Below are positions 12,578 through 25,640 of a DNA stretch of 64,000 bases, piece after piece. Under the pieces are notes generated by a model, which saw only the letters and a program-made list of their open reading frames with translations, ran no database searches and had not been told where the DNA came from. Positions within the stretch are counted from its first letter, which is position 1. The number at the start of each line of letters is the position of its first letter. Location: the NCBI GenBank assembly GCA_022393335.1, contig JAJEKB010020536.1, forward strand, positions 472,494 through 536,493. Direction: 5' to 3'. Origin of the DNA: Macrotrachela quadricornifera. Taxonomy: Eukaryota; Rotifera; Eurotatoria; Philodinida; Philodinidae. Made by a program: the position numbers and the translations under genes.

Positions 12578-13281
12578 ATGTCTAGTGATTTTCGTAAAAG
12601 ATTATTGAATTATATTGTTGAAAAAAGTCGTCCAGGTGATGCCAATAGTGTTATAAATACTATTGATGAGTACGGTTGGACACAACAAGCACTCATGAAT
12701 ATTGGTGATACAAAAGGCAAAATTCTTGATGCAGTTCTACAATCTAGACAACCAAAAACAGTTCTTGAACTTGGTATATTTTCATTAAAACATATCTTCA
12801 TAATTTCTGTTATTTGTTTTTTCTTATAAAAGGTACTTTTCTTGGCTATAGTTCATTGCGTATGGCTTCTCAATTACCTGAAGATACATTAATTGTTACT
12901 ATCGAAGCAAATCCTGAATCGGCAGCTACTGCTCGACGTATTCATGAATATGCCGGCGTTGCAAATCGCATACAAATTGTCATTGATCAAACTGATCGAG
13001 CAATTCCTCGTTTGAGTAAACAATTCAATATTGATTCATTTGATTTTATCTTTATTGATCATCATAAAGAAGCTTATTTACGTGATTTCAAACTTCTTGA
13101 AAATCTTGGTTTAATCAAACGTGGTACAATGATTGTTGCTGATAATATTATCTATCCTGGTGCACCTGATTATGCAGATTATGTTCGAAATAATCCACAT
13201 TATACATCAACATTTTATGAATCAACTCTTGAATATGAGAAAAATATTCGTGATGGTATAGAAGTTTCAATTCGACAATAA
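12578..13281 (+). CDS. COMT: Catechol O-methyltransferase
   Basis: Two exons, 12578-12773 and 12833-13281, joined across a 59-bp GT-AG intron, give 214 residues, close to the soluble vertebrate form (221). The enzyme moves a methyl group from S-adenosylmethionine to a catechol hydroxyl. The SAM-binding start is VLELGTFLGYSSLRMA (about 62-77), with E90 in the ribose-binding position. The magnesium and catalytic set is complete: D141, K144, D169, N170 and E199, which fall at the same numbers as in human soluble COMT. No signal peptide or membrane anchor is seen, so a cytosolic enzyme is expected, possibly acting on catecholamines or dietary catechols. The intron interrupts the SAM motif at G66. 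AATAAA signals follow within 60 bp of the stop. Confidence 0.93.
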
Positions 13282-14472
13282 AATATTGAGAATAGATAAT
13301 TGTAAAAAAGTTTTGATCATTTTTGTTTTTTGTTGAAATAAATGGAATTGATTACTATAAATGTTAAATTCGTCTTATTATCAAAGATTCTATCATATAT
13401 CCAGGAAGAGAGTAAATCTTAAAGATGGTAGATCATAACAAAACTTTTATATAGAAAGTAAAAAGTAAGTTACCATACAAAATTAATCTTTTATAGAATC
13501 TAACTGTTTGGATAGATATCATTTCTTCAAACTGCACTTCGTAGAGTAACAAACTGTGTTAAATGATATGAAGCTCAACATGGTTTTCAAATTACTAAAC
13601 AAATAGAAGTAATTTCTTACTAGGAAAGGGCAAAATGCATCGGGAAGGAGAGAATAAGATAGTAAAAAAGATAAACAATTGATTGAATATTATTCCTCAT
13701 AAAACTATGTATACAACTAAAAATTAGAACCATCTGTCCGATACGTATAAGCATAATCTCTACAGATATTACCATTTTTTTGTTGACAACTAAAATGACT
13801 GACTTCACAAGTGGAGTTTTTGTATTTGTGAAAACAATAATTTAAGAGTCGAATGTCTTCTCTCCGATCAAAATAAGCATTTTTGTTGCTAATTTTAAAG
13901 TTCCCTAATTCTTCCCACCACAACATTAGATCAGCGATTCTGTCAAAATATACGTCTTCTATTCAATAATCTAGTTTTCTAGAATAAAACTAACTTAACA
14001 AATATTCATCGTTTCTAGATCAAATTGTTACATATTTGTATGTAAATAATTAATTTTGTAAAAAGTTATGAAAAAAAAAAATAAGAAAATAGTCTAGTCT
14101 CAAAAGAACATTGGATATAGAGCTAAACAAAAGTGCGATAAAGTCTTTGAAATTGCATGAAAGAAATTTAATATTTTTGTGATCTTTATAATTTCAAATG
14201 TATCTGTAGAAAAATCTATGTAATTTTATAGATATGTCAATCTTCTTTTCAGTTTAACATTTATTCTTTTAGAGATTTTCTCATTCGACAGTTTTTTCGT
14301 GTGACGAAATGTTCATAAGAAAAGATCTACTACCATATCAGCTAATATTAAGATAGAGTTTTGGAGTAAACTGAATAAATATTAGTTAAGATCGATATGT
14401 CATTACCAATAGAAATGCTTTGGCAATGTCAATGCTTTATTATCATGTAACGTCGATATCATCGATACTTAA
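13282..14472. other. Intergenic DNA with one weak minus-strand open stretch
   Basis: No firm gene. On the minus strand 13717-13926 encodes 69 residues from an ATG (starting MLWWEELGNF) and contains two cysteine pairs with an otherwise protein-like composition. It could be a lone exon or a relic, but no partner exon or family was recognised. Confidence 0.3.
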
Positions 14473-15483
14473 TTAATATCTAATATTCAATATTGTACTC
14501 AATATTAGTATTAAGATTAATGTATGTCTCGCTACAGTCAATGAAGTTCCACTAGATGAAACTTCAATCGATTTAGCATCAAACGAAAAAACAGGAAACC
14601 ATGAAATTGGAATTGATGAAATCGGTGTCGATTGAGTTGTAGTCGATAAAGTTACATTCGACAAAGGTGACATCGATTGAGATGTAGTCAGTAAAGATAG
14701 TGATAATAAAGTAAGAGTTGATGTAGTTGCGTTCAATAAAGATGATGTCATTAAAATTGATGTTAATGAAGCTTTAGTCGATGTAGTTGAAGTCGATGAT
14801 ACATTAGCTGAGGAAGTTGTATTTGATAAAGGTACTGGCTCTTTAGCGGGATCCTCACATATATAACCATCAGGACATGGATAGCATTCATAACCACCAG
14901 ACAATGGATGCAATGTGCCAGCGGGACATCTTTTACAAGCGTCAATAGAGACAGCACCTTCATTTGGCTGATAGGTTCCTGGTGGACACTCTTTGTATGT
15001 AGTTGCTCCAGTCGAATCACAGTACGTACCATGAGGACACTTTCAACAGCTTGCTGATCCAGTACTTGACATGTAAGAGCCAATAGTACATGCCTTACAA
15101 GCTTGAGCTGAGACAGCACCCTTGTCTGGTTGATATGTTCCTGCTGGACATGATTCATAATTGGTCGCTCCAGTTCGAGGGCAGTATTTACCAGCAGGAC
15201 AATCTAAGCAATTAGCTTGTCCGAACACTGCACTGTACGTGCCAACACGACATTGCAAACAAGCTTGAGACGAGACGGCACCTTCATTTGGTTGATATGT
15301 TCCTGCAGGACATGATACAATATCACTCGATCCAGATTGAGGACAATAATGTCCAGTAGAACATGGTACACACTTGTTATTCACTAGATATGTTCCTGGA
15401 GAACAAGATCCAGTGACATTTTCCAATAATAGTATGTAGCATAGTACAATGTAAACCAAGGAGAGTTTAAATGATGTTTCCAT
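14473..15483 (-). pseudogene. GPI-type surface protein with GCC2/GCC3 repeats, one in-frame stop
   Basis: A single continuous minus-strand frame of 337 codons starts at ATG 15481-15483. A signal peptide (about 1-25, ending NVTGS) leads into five or six ephrin-receptor-like GCC2/GCC3 units of the form CPAGTYQPNEGAVSSQAC, each around 45-50 residues with paired cysteines. After these come a Ser/Thr-rich mucin-like stalk and a hydrophobic C-terminus (LILILILSTILNI) typical of a GPI-anchor signal. The frame is broken only by TGA at 15043-15045, within SC-stop-KCPHG, where other units keep coding. A CGA to TGA change would explain it. The rest has no frameshift, so this is a very recent pseudogene, an allele, or a sequencing error. 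Its expected place is the cell surface; no ligand can be inferred. Confidence 0.75.
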
Positions 15484-18311
15484 CTGTGATTTATAAATCT
15501 AAAATGTGTAGAATCCGAAGAAGACATGTTTAAATTGATTACAAATTTGAAATGCAAACATTATATAAATCTGTAACAAGTACCAACATGAACATAGGGA
15601 GTTGAACTCAACATTTGATATTTGTAAAAACCTCAAAACTATCATGCTATATGTATTCTCTCCATTATTTATTCTCTCTTTGATTACATTCGATGACTAA
15701 TTAAAATAGATAGATTCTAATTCATCGAGATTATTATTACAGATAACATTATATCAATGTATATTTTTTTAGTGATTGAAGTCTTTCAACTGTTCTACTC
15801 TCTTTCCAATTTCATCTATTATTCATATTTACATCCTGATGAGGCATGAAAATAGCTAGAAACATCTAGATAAATATTTTTTCCATTTAAAGATATTATT
15901 TTTTTTAAACTACAAAAAGAATACTTTTTATTATGCATTACTATCATCAACTATTACAATGATCGAAAATCAGTGCGATTCAAAGTGACTACATTCCCTT
16001 GTATATAATATAATTAAATAATACTCTTGCATTTTGATCTCATGAAGTGTATGTGTGATGAAAGTACCACGATAAATAGATAGGTCTAATAGCATATATG
16101 CAATAGTCTACAGAAAATTCTAAGTACGAAATCAAAATACAATAATTTATGAGAAACTCTTTTATAGCTTTTTTCCTAATATGGAAAGTATTCAATCTAG
16201 AGAGGTTTATGACAAAAAAAATTGCTCGGACAATTCTGTAAGTATTACAAGCATACTATCCGATTAAGAAAAATGTCCATTAAAAGAAATTCTTACTGTA
16301 TATGAATGTTCGATCGATTAGAAATCAGCAAGATTTCCAGATGGTAAGTATTCTGCTATTGCAAACATTAAAATACAAAATAAAAAAAACGAAGTAAATC
16401 AATAGTAACTTATCTTCAGAACTATAATGAATGTAATTACTCTATGGTAATATTATATAATGATTCTTGCACTGTATTTATAGAATATTAAATTGAAAAA
16501 AAAAACAAATTAAATACATGCACTCATATTAAAGAAATCATTCAAGCATGGTCAATATGAAATAGTAAATGAGTAAAAGAACACTAGAGCGTAGTGAAAA
16601 TAATTTTCTTTTACATTCTCGATCATGTATTGATGCTACGTAGTTATTCATGATACACATTAAAGAACGTTAAAGAAAAATATTCATGGTATATTAGTGA
16701 TAGAGATGATATTTGTTGTTTTTTTTATAACGTCTATTACAAAAAAACATCAAGCAAGAGCGTAGTCAAGCATTGCGAAATTTTATTTTTTTTACACTAT
16801 GATGTCAATAGTATCTGAATTCGGATGAGATTGACTGATGTTTGGCTATATTCCTCAAAAATGAAAAAAATGAATACAGAAAATTAGGATTCCGAATGGG
16901 TTACTTCCAACCCTGTTCATAGATTTTCCAACCTATAAAGAAGAAAGTTATAAATGAACTTGACTAATATATTTTTACAATGGAATGACTTCTGAAAAAT
17001 AATCGGCTGTTTTTGGACTTATTAAAATTTTTCAACAGTAGAGTAAGTCTGTTTCGTTTATGTTAAAGAAGTAATTATTCTTAATGATTCTAATTTCATT
17101 GTGACTTTAATCGTACATTTTGTTCAAAAGAATTTTCATTGTTTAACGTTAGATGCAGTCTCATCCCATGTAGATTTTGCTTGATTAAATTTTGTTGTTC
17201 AATACTGCTGACGTAGTGTCTCATCAGATTACTTAAATTTCTGTACGAATTAATTTAAATGCCAAATACAATTTTTATCAATGTGTAGAATTTGAATCTT
17301 CCATCAAATTCAAAAAGAGATGAAACAAAAGAAGTTTCTAGTGAAACAATAGAGTTCTGCCCTATTCAGACTCATTCTAGTCTGTTGTTCTTCAAAACTT
17401 ACATCATACTAATCGATCTATTGTTTTTCAGATAAAAATTATACAGGAGAGAGATATCGCGAGAAATGAAAAAGAACTAGAAGAATCTTTCGATAAGGTT
17501 TAGTACATATTTTTTACTTTTCTTTGCAAGATATATATGTATTTGAACGGATGACAAACATAATCGACAAATTGAAAGAATTGTGTTTTTCCTTTTGACT
17601 TCTCTATTATACATGAGTAAATAGAAAGAAATCTTCGTTTAACAACGTATTATTTTTGTGAATAAACTACAAAAATAACTGGTTCATTTTGTAGTAACCG
17701 CAGAATTATAGCCTATTTGATAGACCTTATATTCAATCGAGATTGACTGGAAATCGGATCCAAAACTTTTTGAATTCCTGTGCCATAATTAATTTCGAAT
17801 AGATTGGACTAGATCTGTTCTATCCTAATTAAAAATTCTGCTTTTTACGTTAATTGACTTTTCATTGCAAAAATCAACACATGCATTCAGAGATGATACT
17901 CATATAAAATAAAACGAAAGAAATTTTATTTCAATTTTGAATCGAATATAATGATATTGTTTTAATCTAATAATCGATTAAATTTGATTAATAAAACATA
18001 AATTGGTATCAAATCTCAAAGCATGATATGTCTATGAAAGACTCATCGACTGTTACACTTCTCTTCTGGTAGGATGGAAAGTCCGAAAAACCTATTGAAA
18101 ATTGAGTTTCTAAGCTAAAACTTGAGAAAAAGACCATTTTACGATTATTGTAATTAAAAGTTAAGTAATAGATTTAAGCATACTATTATATTCTATTCTT
18201 AAAGAAAAAAAATAGCGAATAAAATAATATACATCTATTGTATAATAGAATCAATTCGACCAAGCTCATTTGAAAATCTAATTTTTATGAACAAAAGTCT
18301 CTAACTTTCTA
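15484..18311. other. Gene-poor AT-rich region
   Basis: About 2.8 kb without a recognisable gene, RNA or transposon end. Open stretches are short and of noise quality. The first 100-200 bp should hold the promoter of the minus-strand GCC2/GCC3 gene. Confidence 0.45.
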
Positions 18312-19033
18312 TCATCGAAATGAATTATTGCGTATCATCATCATCACATGATCAAACGCGTCTTTAGGTAATACTTTCCCAATATCTACGATCAGTTCAT
18401 TGATCATCTTCATTCTAGCGCTCTCTTTCGATAATTTTAAGTCATCTGTTGAAATTTTTTTATCCATTTTGTCGTATTGATACCAGAGTATATCTTTACC
18501 CAATACAAGTGTTGGAGTACTTCTTTCAAATCATTGTCCTTATAAATTCATTTACTACGTTCAATAAAATATTCAGCAATATCGCGTGTCACACGTTCCA
18601 ATAATAGATATCGTGACAGAAAACATATATTGATTTGTATGGCTGATTTGCAATTAGATTGATGAAAATAGGTTGATATTGTTAACATGATTTTCTCACT
18701 TATTCGTTCAGAAGTAATGAAAAAAAAAATTCGCCTATCTTGATTGTTCTCAAAAGCACTAATACAATCGGCTTCGTTATCGAATGTCTGCAGGCGAAAA
18801 CGTTTACTTTCGAATCTTATCACTACAGTCTTAAATGCTTTTTTCAAATGTTGATATTCATTTAAATCACCGATAGAAACATCAAGCCAGAAGATTATAT
18901 GATTCGATGTCTTATCGTCATAATCTGCTGTGTTAAATACTACTTCTTTTTTGTTTTTGGCAATTGATGACAAATTATTTACCACAATAAAATACGTTAT
19001 CATAATCATAAGAATTAGTCTATTGATCGCCAT
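18312..19033 (-). CDS. Stand-alone domain related to the N-terminus of bdelloid ART/TPR proteins
   Basis: From ATG 19031-19033 a 161-residue frame ends at TGA 18548-18550. It opens with a hydrophobic segment (about 4-20, signal peptide or anchor). A domain with IIFWLDVSIGDLNEYQHLKKAF and later DNEADCISAFENNQ then RRIFFFITS follows. The same pattern, a short acidic or Cys turn followed by an FIxxN segment, is seen at the N-terminus of the ART-TPR pseudogene 5 kb to the right. In my recollection of bdelloid proteins this domain usually precedes ART or TPR units, where it looks like a Rossmann-type fold of unknown role. Here nothing follows in frame except a shifted 63-codon stretch (18312-18503) that may be its original C-terminus. 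The gene may therefore be truncated by a stop and a frameshift. Function unknown. Confidence 0.5.
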
Positions 19034-20576
19034 GCATCAATCAACGAAAAAAGAACTATAGAAGTCGCCTAAAGCGAACGATAGTAATTTGGAAGAGTCT
19101 AAGCTGTCTGTTTTTTTTTGTTTGGTGATACTTGTAACTAATACTAATTAGTCAATATAAAATGTACAAAAACATTGACTACATATATTAATCGATCTTA
19201 ATTTAAAATTAGTTAATATCACATAAAAAAATATTATACTATAGGTATTTGTTTTTTTACAATTTTCTAAAGATGAATGTATGACGTTTTTCTGACCCAA
19301 AAAAGAGTCAAATTCACTCATTAACTATTTGTTAAACGGCAAATCTCGAATTTTTTCCTACGAATTTAAGTAAAAAAAAAAACTATTTCTTTGAAAATGA
19401 CAGTTGAAATATAAATCTTGTGCCTAATAAAACATCAATGCGAGAAATTAACACGTTCATCTCAAGTAACATAGTATTGATTGTATTTTGATCAAAGCCA
19501 AATTCATTCCTATTAAAGAAATAACAGGATAAGACGAATGATTACTAAAACAATACTGTTCGATTATTGTGATAAATTCATTTAAACTTAGTCTTCATAT
19601 ATCCTATCAAAGAAAAATTGTATATCTAGAGTAATTTCTAAACTGATGTAGACCGACTAGATTGGTTCGAATTTTCTGGTCCGGGATCTAGAAATCCTTT
19701 AGAAATCAATGGAGGAAAGATTTTTCATACTCAGTACTGCTGTTTCCAAAATGAAACAAAGAATATTACACGTCTTTATTAATAAGCAGAAAGAACACTT
19801 AAGTTTAGTGCTTATATATTTCATAATTATAATTTTTCACAATGCTAAAAATGACGAAAACATATTATTAATCTTATGGGTATTTTCTCGTGTAATACGT
19901 TGTTGTTAAATGTTGCTCATTGAGTCGGATAAATATATGTAAAAAAGATACTCAGTAAATTAGTAAAATATAAAACGTAGACCAACAAGAATAGTGATTC
20001 AACGAAAAAACAATTACATTTCGTTGAATTGATTGTTGAAATGCCATATGTCCCGTTCATTTGATATGATACACAACACAAAAATAAATGGATTCACCCG
20101 ACATCATTGGAAAAAATTATTGTATACTATTTGACAATAATAGCATTGTAGAATATCTTGATAGTGATGAAAAAAAACAGGAAAGTAAAAATAAAAGAAA
20201 ATCCGTAAACTACGGTATTAACACTAGATAAAATATAAATCAAAATTCCTGTGGTTTTCTAATGCTTATAAAGACCTATACGAAATAAACTTGTGATTCT
20301 CTAAACAGATATTTTTAGACTATCATAATATGTATTTCTATATTATTCTACACTTAAATATTATCAAAATAATTTTTTTTGTTTAGAACTTAGAAGTCTC
20401 TTTCTATCTTTCCATGCATTCGTCTTTTGAAAAATAATTTCTGTACAATGATAACATTTTAATTGATAATTAAAAAAAATAAAAACTCGTGCTTTTTTAA
20501 AACATTTTTGACAGATTTTACTAAAATAATTCATTGAAACTAAGACATCTATCGAATGAAAATCATATTTTAAAGT
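19034..20576. other. Intergenic DNA, no gene seen
   Basis: No gene recognised. Open stretches such as 19709-19909 are of noise quality. The right edge should contain the 3' flank of the ART-TPR pseudogene. Confidence 0.45.
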
Positions 20577-23500
20577 TCATTTCTCCAATTTCTTCAAAAT
20601 TTGATCAATCTTCCATTCTAAATCCCATCGTTTGTTATGCCAAGTAGGTAAACATTGTTCATAAACAGTTAATGCTCGTTTATAATAATCAAGTACTAGT
20701 TCCAGTTGATTAAGATAATAATAACATTTACCTATATTGAATAAACTTTTTCCAATATCTTGATGACTTGGTGATAAAGTTTTTTCACGTATTAAAAAGC
20801 AATTCAATTCATATTCTAGAGAAAGTTGATATTGTTGTCGAGTTCTTTGTACTCCACATATATGTGAAAGAGTATTAATAATGAATGAATGATCTGAAGA
20901 AAGATTAGCTTCTCTAATTCTTAAACATTTTTCTAGATATTCAATTGTACGATTATAACATCGTTTTCGACACTAAATAGAAGCAATCCAATCCAAAATA
21001 AAGACCATTTTAATATGATTAGTTGGTTGAAATTTTTCAAGTATAGTTACTGCTTGATTATAATAGTTGAGAGATTCATCAAATTTTTCTTGCTTGGATT
21101 TGACATAACCAATATCAATGAGATTATTCATAATATCCATATGAAAAAATGAACAAAATTTCTCTCTGAGTGTTAATGCACGTTCAAAAAAATCAAGTGA
21201 TTCATCATACTTTCCTTGTTCATGTAGAATACTACCAATATTGCCAAGACTAGTTCCGATACTTACATGATCAGATGTATAGTAGTTCTGTCCAATTGAA
21301 AGTGCTCGTTGATGATAAGTAAGAGCTTCATCGTAATTTTTTTGATCACTAAATAAACTTCCAATGATACTGAGACATTCACTAAATTTTATATAATTAG
21401 GCGGAGAATATTTTTCAAAAATTGTCAATGCTTTTTTTTGAAATTCAAGAGCATTATCATATTTTTCTTATTGACTAAGTGTAATTCCAATGTACTGCAA
21501 ACAAGAAGCAACATGTTCGTGATCCGGAGAATAATATTGTTCATAGATTTTCATTGCTTGTTGATAGAAACTAATTGATTCATCGTATCTCCTCTGAACA
21601 TATCGAATATTTCCCATATGATTAAAATTACTAGCAATGTTCGTATAAGTGGAAGAATCATGTATCTGTCGAATGTCTAATGCTCGCTGTTGAAAATCAA
21701 ATGCTTCCTCATATTTTTCTTGTTCATATAAAACTCGGCCAATATTACTGAGAATTGTAGCAATTGATGAATGATTAGATGAATTAAATTTTTCTCTAAT
21801 AGTTAATGATCGTTGATAGAAATCAAGAGCTTCATCAAATTTATTTTGTTCACGTAGAATATTACCAATACGATTAAGACTATTACATATATCAACATTG
21901 CCGGATAGACTATTGTGTTCCTCTTGAATTAATAATGCTTGTTGATGATATTTTGTAGCTTCATCAAATTCTTTTTTTTCACGATATAAATTACCAATAT
22001 CATTGAAACGGTTGGCAATATTAATATGATCGGATGAATAATGATTCTGTTGTATTTTTAATGATTTTTGATAGAACATCAGAGCTTCATCATACTTTTC
22101 TTGATTAAGTAAGATAGTACCAATGTTACTAAGAACTGGCATCATTTCAACATGATCTGATAAAAAATAATCTTCTTGCATTTTTAATGCTCTATGATAA
22201 ATATCAAGAGCTTCCTCATTTTTTTCTTGTTCACCTAAGACATTATCAATATAGGTGAGAGTGAGAGCAATACGAGGATAATAAGATAGATAATATGTTT
22301 CTAACATTACAAGAGCTCGTTGATGATATTCAAGAGCTTTATCATAGTCTTCTTTTCCATTTAAAAATATATAACCAATATTATTCTAAGTACTAATAAT
22401 ATTCAGATGACTAGAAGAGCGATATTTCATTTGTATGGCCAATTCTTGTTGATATAAATCTATGGATTCATCATATTTTCCTTGACCATATTTAATACTT
22501 CCCATATTATTGAATGTCTCAGCTATATCAATGTGATCAGATGGATAATATTTTTTTTGCATGATTAATACACATTCAAGTATGTCGAGAGCTTCATCGT
22601 ATTTTTCTTGTTGGTGAAGAATATTAGCAATACTATTGAAAGTCGAAGCAATGTACACGTGATCTGATATACAACATTTTTTGTACATTAGTAATGCTTT
22701 TCTATGATAATCAAGGGCTTCAGTATACTTCTGTTGATTAGCTAAAATATAGCCAATATTACTTAGATTAGTAGCAATACCTGCATGATCATAAGAATAA
22801 GATTTTTTTTGAATTGTTAATGACTTTTGATGAAAATCCAACGCTTCTTCATATTTTCCTTGAAAACATAATAATCTTCCAATATCTGAAAGTATTATAG
22901 AAGAATCTTTAATACGACTTGGTTCACATTTCATCATTCTATTATAAGCTTGATCATAATATATTCTTGCTTGATTCCATTCACCTTTCCAATGATGTAT
23001 TTGACCAATAGAATGTTCAATCCATGGTAAATCTTCTTCAGATGAATCATTTAATAAATATTGAAAATATAATTGTGATTGATTCCATTGACACATATCA
23101 CAAATTAATTTTTCAAATATAATTCGAATACTTAAATTTTCTATTTGACGATGTGTATCATCAATATATTTTTGTGTAATAATTTGTTCATTATTAACTG
23201 CAATCATTTTAATGATCCATATTTGCGGATCTTGTTGAATAGTTTCCAATCGAAATGTTGTATTAAAATCAAATAGAATATCATTATTGAGATTTTTTAT
23301 ATTACATTCAATTTCGAGAAGTACACAAATAAGATTAGTCTGTTTGATCGATGCCATTAATAAATCTAATACTTTTGATTGTTGAGTAGTTGCTGTTAAA
23401 AAACCTTTCATTGGCAAGAGTTTACCTTTATTTTCTTGTAATTGATCGATAAACAGTTAAATTTTCTTTATTAGAATGAATAATTTGTTGATGTTGATGA

Positions 23501-24139
23501 GTTAAATTTTCGATAAAATCACTGAGAAAATATCGTAATAAATAAAGTTGTTTAGTATCTTCTCTTCGAATTGAATTATTAATCATATTTCTAAGAAAAG
23601 AATTATTTAAATACCAATGAATAGCATCATGTGATTGATAATTATTTTCAAATTCATTGATAAATTGAAGTTGTTTAGAATCGTTTTGATAATAAAGATA
23701 AAATGCATCAAACATTTGCTTTTTAGCTTGTTCATTTCGTGAAAAATCTAAAAGTATATTATGTAAAAGATGAAGCTAAAGAAAATTGTTTGATTGTTTT
23801 GATAAACCATTTAGTTCATTTTCATTATAATCAAAAAACACCATGGATGAGATTCTTTATTAATATAATTAATTTGTTCTTGAATTGATGAACAAAGAAC
23901 GTCTAATTCATCATAAATCTTGATTAAAATCTTTTTTTAGATTATATATAAAGATGCTATCAATTTGATTGAATAAAATTAATGCATGATTCCATCTCAG
24001 TATGAAATATGATTTGCTCATTAATTGAATGTATTTGATTCTTTAAATCTTCTGTATCATTATTTGAATCAAAATAAATAAGAATTATATTCTCCTTGTG
24101 AATCATAGATTTAATTTCATTTAAAAATGATACTTCCAT
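20577..24139 (-). pseudogene. ADP-ribosyltransferase-TPR fusion, broken
   Basis: The N-terminus (ATG 24137-24139, MEVSFLNEIKSMIHKENIIL) matches the bdelloid domain that precedes ART units, but frameshifts and a deletion disrupt it between 23780 and 23960. The ART region follows: helical part 23428-23760, then TVYR (the catalytic-Arg region) at about 23460. A one-base frame change near 23450 removes the usual YRGQ. GFLTATT stands where STS is expected, and FRLETIQQDPQ marks the end of the fold; I see no ExE. From about 22950 down to 20577 lie about 18 kinesin-light-chain-type TPRs of 42 residues (motif EKYDEALDFYQRSL). The TPR frame is kept over 2.8 kb yet holds TAG 22386-22388, TAA 21468-21470 and TAG 20973-20975. 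Intact members would modify Arg or other residues with ADP-ribose from NAD; TPRs would bind partners. Confidence 0.85.
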
Positions 24140-25640
24140 AATGATTTTAAATATTATCTATATAAATATTGAAATTCAAAATAAAATAAAAGTGGAAATC
24201 TCGAATTTAAATCCGAGTGTTATGTATACTTCAAAAAGTAAAAAGAACTGATGACAAATTAATTTTTATTAATTATCTAAAATCGTTGTGTTGAGTCTTT
24301 GTACAAGACATAGATCTCGTCAAGACACATTTCTTGCCACTAATTTGTAAAGATAAAATAACTGGGAAGCGAAGGTCATATGGACCACAGTGTAGGCGAC
24401 CCTATCTAGTGACTATTGACTTTACTCCCAAAGTCATACAGTATCTTTAGAAATTACAGAATCTGAGTTCAGATCCGTGTTCAGCTTGAAAAACTAGATA
24501 AAAAGAGTTATTTCAGAATGGATTTATGTTTGTATCTAGCGGGATTATGATCGTAAGCAACCTCATGAATCTATAAGAGATATATGATAGAAACAGGCAT
24601 CAGTATTTTCATAAAAAATCACCGATATTAATAGCTATCGGTCACCTGAGACATATCTAGCCAATTTAGTTTCTGGATGTAATTTTTTGTTCATTTTGAG
24701 ACCTTTTTCAGACGATGTTTGGAATCAGCGTTAAAAACTGAGTCGATTTATATATATTGTGAATAATTCTGCGAAAAAAATTTTTTTTTGAAAAAATTCC
24801 TGTACTCTCCCTCAGGGATGGTCTGATCAATAATGACAATTTTTTTCGATAATTCAACCATTTCTTGACGGTTCGTTCTCATCTTCAAACTTGACCGAGA
24901 TATTAATGAGATAATTCTGTGCACAAAAGAGACTTCTTTACACAATAAAACTTAATAATAATATGTACTTACAAGAGAAATTTCTAAACTATTGTAAATA
25001 TATTTAATATTTTGTTTGATCAATATTCATCTGTCATATTTATATAGTATCGTTACTTTCCTCATTAAAGAAAGAATGATTCATATTACAATAAAAAAAG
25101 TTCTTTATAATTGAATATTTTAAATATTATTTCTAGTCATACGAAACATGTTTACGACCGATACTTTCATTCACAAGTTTCATCATTTTTTTAATAATGA
25201 TACAAAATATCGAGCAGTTTTCTCTATCACATATCGAATAAGTGGATGTTACAAATCAGTGTTATGATTAAGTTTATTCACATTCTCTTTAAATACGAAA
25301 ATAAGAAATAAAATATAACATAATTTTCTCAAGTTCTTACCTTTTTCTATGAATACAAAAAACGGTAATAACTCTCTTGAGAATAAAGATGAATCAAATC
25401 AATGATAGTATTAATAGTTTAACATATCGAAACAAAAAAAAAACAATAAATATACAAGAGAAAGTTTTCATTCATAAAATTTAATATATTATTTAATTAT
25501 TCAGTCTTTTCCAATTGATTGTTCGGACTAAAATAAAAAGAAAATATTTGTAAAGATGGAGTAAATTATGTCATAATAAAAATAAAATTATTGTTGAGGA
25601 AAATTATTAACTAGATTTCAAATTAGAAAAAAAAAAATTT
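24140..25640. other. Intergenic DNA, no gene seen
   Basis: No gene recognised. A region at about 24360-24560 is less AT-rich than its surroundings and might be a decayed repeat. A 65-codon minus-strand open stretch at 24748-24945 has no recognisable similarity. Confidence 0.4.

Noticed and set aside
15043..15045. TGA as a selenocysteine codon in the GCC2/GCC3 protein
   Set aside because: The position is not one of the paired cysteines, an Arg codon change explains it, and no SECIS-like structure was recognised after the gene.
20577..23417. A bacterial-type or viral origin or split functional genes for the TPR segments
   Set aside because: All segments lie in one frame with KLC-type animal TPRs and nonsense codons between them, so they are parts of one broken gene.
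24360..24500. Possible tRNA-like sequence in a locally GC-richer segment
   Set aside because: No acceptor-stem pairing or GGTTCRANYCC box could be found by eye.
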